A DNA stretch of 10,184 nucleotides from positions 1 through 10,184 of the forward strand of contig CAMOEU010000018.1 of the NCBI GenBank assembly GCA_946612575.1, written 5' to 3'. Within the stretch, counting starts at the first letter, position 1. Every line of letters starts with the position of its first letter. Under the pieces are notes generated by a model. The model was given only the letters and a program-made list of their open reading frames with translations. It was not told the DNA's origin and did no database searches. Positions 6,422-10,184 of this stretch are shown in pieces. This stretch comes from an uncultured Clostridia bacterium. Lineage in GTDB: Bacteria > Bacillota > Clostridia > Christensenellales > UBA1242. Position numbers and translations under genes: made by a program.

Positions 6422-7388
6422 TCAAAATCTCCAAACTCCACTTTGGAATTTCTTGTTTTATCTTTGTTTTTCCATAGAAAACAGAAAAACCTGTTGCATT
6501 TGGATGTCCACCGCCACCCATTTTGTTTGAGAAAGGCACAAGATTAACACTTGCACTTCTCATACTGATTTTATATTCTTTTGGCACTCTTTCATAAATC
6601 AAAAATGAAAGTTCAACCCCTTTAATTCTGATAAGTGTGTTTGAAAATTCCTTGACAGCATCAATCCCAACACCAAGTTTTTTCATATCACGAATTGAAA
6701 AAATAACAAATGCCGTCTTTCCGCCATCGAGATATGTGATGTTGTTGTAAAGATATTGATTGACCTTGATATCTTCCTTTGTTATGTATCTATACATAAA
6801 ATCATAAACATGTTGGATATATGCACCGCATTGCATAAGAAAAATTGCATCTTCAAACACTCTTTGACTCAAATTGCTATGCAAAAATCTGTCTGTATCG
6901 CCCATAAGACCAGCATAAAGATATGTTGCACATTCTTTTGATGGCTTTATATTTTCATCTCTAAAAAGTGAAAGCACAATCTCAGATGCAGCAGCCATTT
7001 CTGGCATAATTTTTGCATTCTTAAATTCAAACTTTTCATTTTCGGAGACTTTATGATGGTCAATTATCATAATATCTTTTGCTTTTGAAACTTCTTCTTG
7101 AAACAACACTTCAATTCTATCAATTGAATGCACATCAAGCAAAACAACAAGATCAAAATCAGTAGAAACAAACTCCTGTTTTGTTCTGTCCATTGGGAAA
7201 ATATGATTGAGATAGTTATCATACTTATTCACAGCAAAAATGCTGTAATTTTTCCCCATTTTTTGACAAAACTCCCCAAATCCAAACATTGAGCCGAGTG
7301 CATCAGGATCTGGATCTCTATGAGCAAAAATTGCGATATTCTTCGCTTTTTTAACTTTTTCAATAATCTTTTTATTTGTTATCATCAT
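6414..7388 (-). CDS. nrnA: DHH/DHHA1 phosphoesterase, NrnA-like (oligoRNA / pAp phosphatase)
   Basis: A 324-residue DHH-DHHA1 protein of the NrnA type. Bacillus NrnA (313 residues) degrades 2-5-nt RNAs and dephosphorylates pAp. Motifs in order: I, AHRDPDPDALGS with H23, D27 and D29 (the family usually has PDGD, here PDPD); II, LLDVHS with D85; III, the name-giving DHH at 110-112; IV, GLMGDTDRF with D164; and the DHHA1 motif GGGHPNATG at 292-300. All metal ligands are present. A cyclic-di-AMP phosphodiesterase (GdpP/DhhP) is less likely, because the gene sits in the infB-rbfA-truB operon where NrnA-type genes usually lie, and there are no PAS, GGDEF-like or membrane regions. The start overlaps rbfA by 17 bp. 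Two adjacent ATGs exist; the second (7383-7385) has slightly better spacing to GGAAG, which changes only one residue. Substrate is inferred from the family. Confidence 0.9.
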   Translation of the reverse strand: MMITNKKIIEKVKKAKNIAIFAHRDPDPDALGSMFGFGEFCQKMGKNYSIFAVNKYDNYLNHIFPMDRTKQEFVSTDFDLVVLLDVHSIDRIEVLFQEEVSKAKDIMIIDHHKVSENEKFEFKNAKIMPEMAAASEIVLSLFRDENIKPSKECATYLYAGLMGDTDRFLHSNLSQRVFEDAIFLMQCGAYIQHVYDFMYRYITKEDIKVNQYLYNNITYLDGGKTAFVIFSIRDMKKLGVGIDAVKEFSNTLIRIKGVELSFLIYERVPKEYKISMRSASVNLVPFSNKMGGGGHPNATGFSVFYGKTKIKQEIPKWSLEILNG

Positions 7389-7737
7389 CTTCTTCCGCTG
7401 GAATATTTAAACCCTTCAAAATTTCTTCAACTCTGATTGAATTTGCTGTGCTTTTATCAACAACAAAATTGATTTTTGGCACTTGTGGCATATCAATCAT
7501 TTTGGCGAGTTCTCTTTTGATAAATCCTTCGCTTTTTTGAAGCACTGCAGTGACATTTGCAATTTCGTTTACATTTAAAACACTGACTTTTGCTTTACAA
7601 TATTTAAAATCTGGTGTGACATTCACTTCTGTAATGCTCACAACTTGACCAAGTCTTGGGTCATTCATTTTGTCTTTAATAATTTCAATCAAGCATTTTT
7701 GAATTTCGCTGTTTGCTCTATCTATTCTGTTTGACAT
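7372..7737 (-). CDS. rbfA: 30S ribosome-binding factor A
   Basis: RbfA is a small KH-fold protein that binds 16S rRNA near the 5'-terminal helix and the decoding region during late 30S assembly and cold adaptation. The 121-residue length is normal. Family hallmarks are visible: RIDRANSEIQ at the N-terminus, MNDPRLG at 24-30, the strand TEVNVTPDFKYCKAKVSVL, and helix-rich ELAKMIDMPQVPKINFVVD, with a short acidic tail (EEDDDNK). The ATG at 7735-7737 has a perfect AGGAGG 5 nt upstream. It follows infB after a 74-bp gap that holds a terminator-like hairpin, and its 3' end overlaps the DHH gene by 17 bp. The conserved infB-rbfA-truB order supports the call. Confidence 0.95.
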   Translation of the reverse strand: MSNRIDRANSEIQKCLIEIIKDKMNDPRLGQVVSITEVNVTPDFKYCKAKVSVLNVNEIANVTAVLQKSEGFIKRELAKMIDMPQVPKINFVVDKSTANSIRVEEILKGLNIPAEEDDDNK

Positions 7738-7794
7738 AAAAGCCTCCTATATTGATTTTAAAATAGATTCCACATTTTTTCCAAATAAAACACA

Positions 7795-7823
7795 AAGAAA
7801 AAAGAGATTTTTTAATCTCTTTT
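7795..7823 (-). terminator. Terminator-like hairpin overlapping the infB stop
   Basis: On the minus strand, AAAAGAGATT (7814-7823), a 4-base loop, and AATCTCTTTT (7800-7809) form a 10-bp perfect stem, followed by a T-run (TTT, C, TTT). The 5' arm is the last codons of infB; the stop TAA (7812-7814) runs from the base of that arm into the loop. Only two pairs are G-C, so it is weak and may act as a partial terminator or attenuator within the operon. Translating ribosomes reaching the infB stop would interfere with its folding. Confidence 0.5.
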
Positions 7824-10184
7824 AACTGCTTCTTTAACATAGCATTCCAAAATGTCGTTTTCTTGAAAATCAATGTTTTCTTTAAGTTTGATACCGCATT
7901 CATAGCCTTTTGCAATTTCACTCTTTTCATCTTTAACAATTTTGAGTGATTCGATTGGAGATTCGCCGATAAGTTCGTCACCTCTCATAATCTTTGCAAT
8001 GGCATCTTTTCTGACAATCTTTCCGTCAAGAACATAACTTCCTGCGACTTTTCCAGCAGTAGAAAGTTTAAACACAACTCTAATTTCTGCTTTGCCGACA
8101 TATTTTTCTTCATACTTGATTGCCATCATACCCTTTGACAATCTTGTGATTTGGTCAACAAGTTCGTAAATAATCTTAGATTCGATAATCTCAACTTTCA
8201 AACTGTCTGCCATTTGTTGCATCTTGTTTGGAGTTTTGATGTTGAATGCAACAACAGTTGCACCAGTAGTTTGTGCAAGCACCAAGTCGCTTTCAGTGAT
8301 TCCACCTGCAGCACTGTGAATGCAAACAACTTTCACTTCATCATTTCTGATTGCTTCAAGTGAAGCCTTAAGTGCTTCAACAGAACCTTGTGTGTCCGCC
8401 TTGATGATGATATTGAGTGCTTTAAGATTGCCTTCAATAACTCTACTCATAAAGTCATCAGCACTAACTCCAGATGTTTGTCTTGCTCTTTCTTGTTTGA
8501 TTTTGTTTATTCTTTCATTGATAACTTGTTTTGACAAGCTTTCTTCAACAGCATAAACTGCATCTCCAGAATTTGGAACATCATTAAATCCCATAACGGC
8601 AACAGGTGTTGATGGTGGAGCTTTCTTGACAGGTTTTCCGTTTTCATCAAACATAGCCTTAACTTTTCCGTATGTGATACCTGACATAATAGAATCACCA
8701 ATTTTGAGTGTTCCGTTTTGAACAAGCACTGTCGCAACAGGACCTCTTGTTTTGTCAAGTTCGGCTTCAATAACCGTACCAGTAGCCATTTTGTTTGGAT
8801 TTGCTTTAAGTTCTTGCATTTCAGCAACAAGCAAAATCATTTTCTTAAGTTCGTCAAGTCCAAGACCTGTCTTTGCTGAAATAGGAACACAAATTGCATC
8901 TCCACCCCATTCTTCTGGCAAAATGTCATGTTCGGCAAGTTGTTGTTTAACTCTGTCAGGATTTGCTTCTGGCTTGTCCATCTTGTTTATAGCAACAATC
9001 ATTGGCACTTTTGCAGCCTTGATGTGATTGATTGCTTCAATTGTTTGAGGCATAACTCCATCATCAGCAGCAACAACCAAAATTGCTATATCAGTCACCT
9101 CAGCACCTCTTGCTCTCATTGCAGTGAAAGCAGCATGCCCTGGAGTGTCAATAAATGTGATTTTTTCGCCATTAAATGAAATTTGATATGCACCGATTTT
9201 TTGTGTGATTCCGCCAGCTTCTCCGGCTGCAACAGATGTCTTTCTGAATGCATCCAAAAGCGAAGTCTTACCATGGTCAACATGGCCCATAACTGTGACA
9301 ACAGGTGGTCTTTTAACCATATTTTTGTCGTCATCTTCGTTTGACTTGTCAATAAGTTTTTCTTCAAATGTCTTGTCAAGTTTAAGCTCAAGTGTCACAC
9401 CAAGTTCACTGGCAACAAGTTCGCAAGTGTCAAAATCAATTGTGCTGTTGATTGTCGCCATAACACCGAGCATCATAAGATTTTTAACGATTTCTGTGAC
9501 AGGTTTTCCAATTTTTTCACTAAGGTCTTTAACAGTGATTTCTCTTGATGTCAAAACCGCATGTGTCACTTGTGGAGCAACAACAACTTGCACTTCTTTC
9601 TTCTTTTTGATAAGTTTTCTAGAGCCCATTGTTGTTTCTTCAAAACCATCTTCATCCATAACAATGATGTTGTTTTGTTTTCCAGCATTTGCCCTTGCTC
9701 TTGCACTGGCACTTACCTTCTTTGTCTCATCAATATTTCTTCTTTGCTTGTTTTTGTTTCCAAAGTTTCTCTCTGGTTGGGCAAGCACAGCACTGCTTTC
9801 AGTTGGAGCAGAATTAAACGACTTAAATCCATTTGCCTTTGTTGAAACAAAATTTCCACTTGTCTTTTGCCCATTCCTAGCAAATTGACCATTTCTGTTT
9901 TGATTGTTTTGACCAAAGTTTCCATTTCTAACAAACTTGCCATCCCCGTTTGGTCTGCCATTTGTGTTAGGTCTTTGATTTCTGTCATTTTTACCATCAA
10001 ATTTTCTAAAGGAATTTGCCTTGTTTGTCCCTTGATTGAAAATTTGTTTTTTGTTTTCAGTCTCAGGTCTTTCTTTTGGCTTTTGTTCGACAACAGTTTG
10101 TTGTTCTTTCACAACTTCTTTTGGAGCAGCGACTTTTTTCTCTTCTTTTGCATTAGCAATCAAAGCAGCTTTCTTTTCGTTTAA
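7812..10184 (-). CDS. infB: Translation initiation factor IF-2, 5' part outside the window
   Basis: IF2 is the GTPase that brings initiator fMet-tRNA to the 30S subunit and promotes subunit joining. The window holds 790 residues plus the stop. The frame stays open to the right edge; a TTG at 10161-10163 is in frame but is not a convincing start, so the gene is partial. Numbered from the edge: about 1-215 is a linker rich in K/E/Q then N/G/R/Q; 210-267 is an IF2_N-type domain (SREITVKDLSEKIGKPV); G1 GHVDHGKT is at 300-307, G3 DTPGH at 346-350 and G4 NKMD at 400-403. Domain II follows, then domain III with DTQGSVEAL. The C-terminal fMet-tRNA-binding domain contains GKVAGSYVLDGKIVRKD. From G1 to the end is about 490 residues, normal for the family. 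With the linker already this long, the complete protein is larger than Bacillus IF2 (716). Confidence 0.97.
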   Translation of the reverse strand, partial: LNEKKAALIANAKEEKKVAAPKEVVKEQQTVVEQKPKERPETENKKQIFNQGTNKANSFRKFDGKNDRNQRPNTNGRPNGDGKFVRNGNFGQNNQNRNGQFARNGQKTSGNFVSTKANGFKSFNSAPTESSAVLAQPERNFGNKNKQRRNIDETKKVSASARARANAGKQNNIIVMDEDGFEETTMGSRKLIKKKKEVQVVVAPQVTHAVLTSREITVKDLSEKIGKPVTEIVKNLMMLGVMATINSTIDFDTCELVASELGVTLELKLDKTFEEKLIDKSNEDDDKNMVKRPPVVTVMGHVDHGKTSLLDAFRKTSVAAGEAGGITQKIGAYQISFNGEKITFIDTPGHAAFTAMRARGAEVTDIAILVVAADDGVMPQTIEAINHIKAAKVPMIVAINKMDKPEANPDRVKQQLAEHDILPEEWGGDAICVPISAKTGLGLDELKKMILLVAEMQELKANPNKMATGTVIEAELDKTRGPVATVLVQNGTLKIGDSIMSGITYGKVKAMFDENGKPVKKAPPSTPVAVMGFNDVPNSGDAVYAVEESLSKQVINERINKIKQERARQTSGVSADDFMSRVIEGNLKALNIIIKADTQGSVEALKASLEAIRNDEVKVVCIHSAAGGITESDLVLAQTTGATVVAFNIKTPNKMQQMADSLKVEIIESKIIYELVDQITRLSKGMMAIKYEEKYVGKAEIRVVFKLSTAGKVAGSYVLDGKIVRKDAIAKIMRGDELIGESPIESLKIVKDEKSEIAKGYECGIKLKENIDFQENDILECYVKEAVKRD
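9849..9968 (-). repeat. Asn/Gly/Arg-rich low-complexity repeats inside infB
   Basis: Within the N-terminal linker of IF2 (residues about 73-112 from the window edge) the protein becomes Asn-, Gly-, Arg- and Gln-rich, with an imperfect repeated unit. KFVRNGN (DNA 9918-9938) and QFARNGQ (9867-9887) are two clear copies, with further RNG, NGR and NQN fragments between. There are 13 Asn in residues 66-111. The segment is predicted to be disordered and joins the IF2_N region to upstream sequence. Such linkers are variable among IF2 proteins. Confidence 0.55.

Noticed and set aside
7755..7784. Possible minus-strand promoter for rbfA (TTGGAA, 18-bp spacer, TAAAAT).
   Set aside because: The -35 is only 4/6 and the predicted start falls on the Shine-Dalgarno site, leaving no room for a usable leader. 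In AT-rich sequence such matches arise by chance.
9205..9888. Long plus-strand open frame of 227 codons opposite infB.
   Set aside because: It is antisense to the strongly conserved IF2 coding sequence, its translation is Ser/Leu/Val-rich without a recognisable domain, and no ribosome binding site or promoter supports it. It is a shadow frame.
10161..10163. TTG as a start codon for infB.
   Set aside because: The frame continues open upstream to the window edge with the same lysine/alanine-rich composition, and IF2 usually begins with an N-terminal domain that is not present here. The gene is better treated as truncated by the window.
1..10184. Search for a defence system, mobile element, CRISPR array, tRNA or riboswitch.
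   Set aside because: All sequence except about 420 bp is accounted for by genes with conserved housekeeping identities or the one small gene. I saw no direct repeats with spacers, no transposase, no cloverleaf and no long leader.

Overview
The window is AT-rich bacterial chromosome, almost entirely protein coding, with ten genes on the minus strand and one small gene on the plus strand. Gene content points to a low-GC Gram-positive (Bacillota, clostridial or bacilli-like) host. YlxM beside Ffh, LepA coupled to HemW, the infB-rbfA-DHH-truB order, an EF-P with its loop lysine at position 32, and strong GGAGG-type ribosome binding sites all fit. The genus cannot be named from this. Nine of the ten visible stops are TAA and one is TAG. 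Trp codons I checked are TGG, and no gene is broken by an in-frame TGA, so the standard bacterial code applies.

Minus-strand layout, in transcription order from the right edge: (a) infB (its 5' part lies outside the window), rbfA, nrnA-like DHH phosphoesterase, truB and nfo form the tail of the conserved nusA-infB operon. Junctions are tight: 17-bp and 8-bp overlaps, a 9-bp gap before nfo, and one 74-bp gap after infB that carries a terminator-like hairpin. (b) efp is a single gene with its own promoter. (c) lepA-hemW are translationally coupled through a TAATG junction. (d) ylxM-ffh have their own promoter, and ffh runs off the left edge.

The exception is a 110-codon plus-strand gene at 3682-4014, divergent from lepA and convergent with efp. 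It has a near-consensus promoter, a strong Shine-Dalgarno site and a bidirectional terminator, but I do not recognise the protein. Its promoter region overlaps the lepA promoter region, and lepA may be read from a leaderless or weakly led transcript.

Functionally almost everything serves translation: initiation (IF2), 30S maturation (RbfA), tRNA pseudouridine (TruB), short-RNA turnover (NrnA-like), polyproline relief (EF-P), elongation fidelity (LepA/EF4) and co-translational targeting (YlxM, Ffh). HemW (heme trafficking) and endonuclease IV (DNA repair) are passengers. I see no mobile element, CRISPR array, tRNA, rRNA or riboswitch, and no gene-free stretch longer than about 100 bp. This is mostly a conserved housekeeping region. 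The small plus-strand gene and the promoter arrangement around it are the least explained parts.
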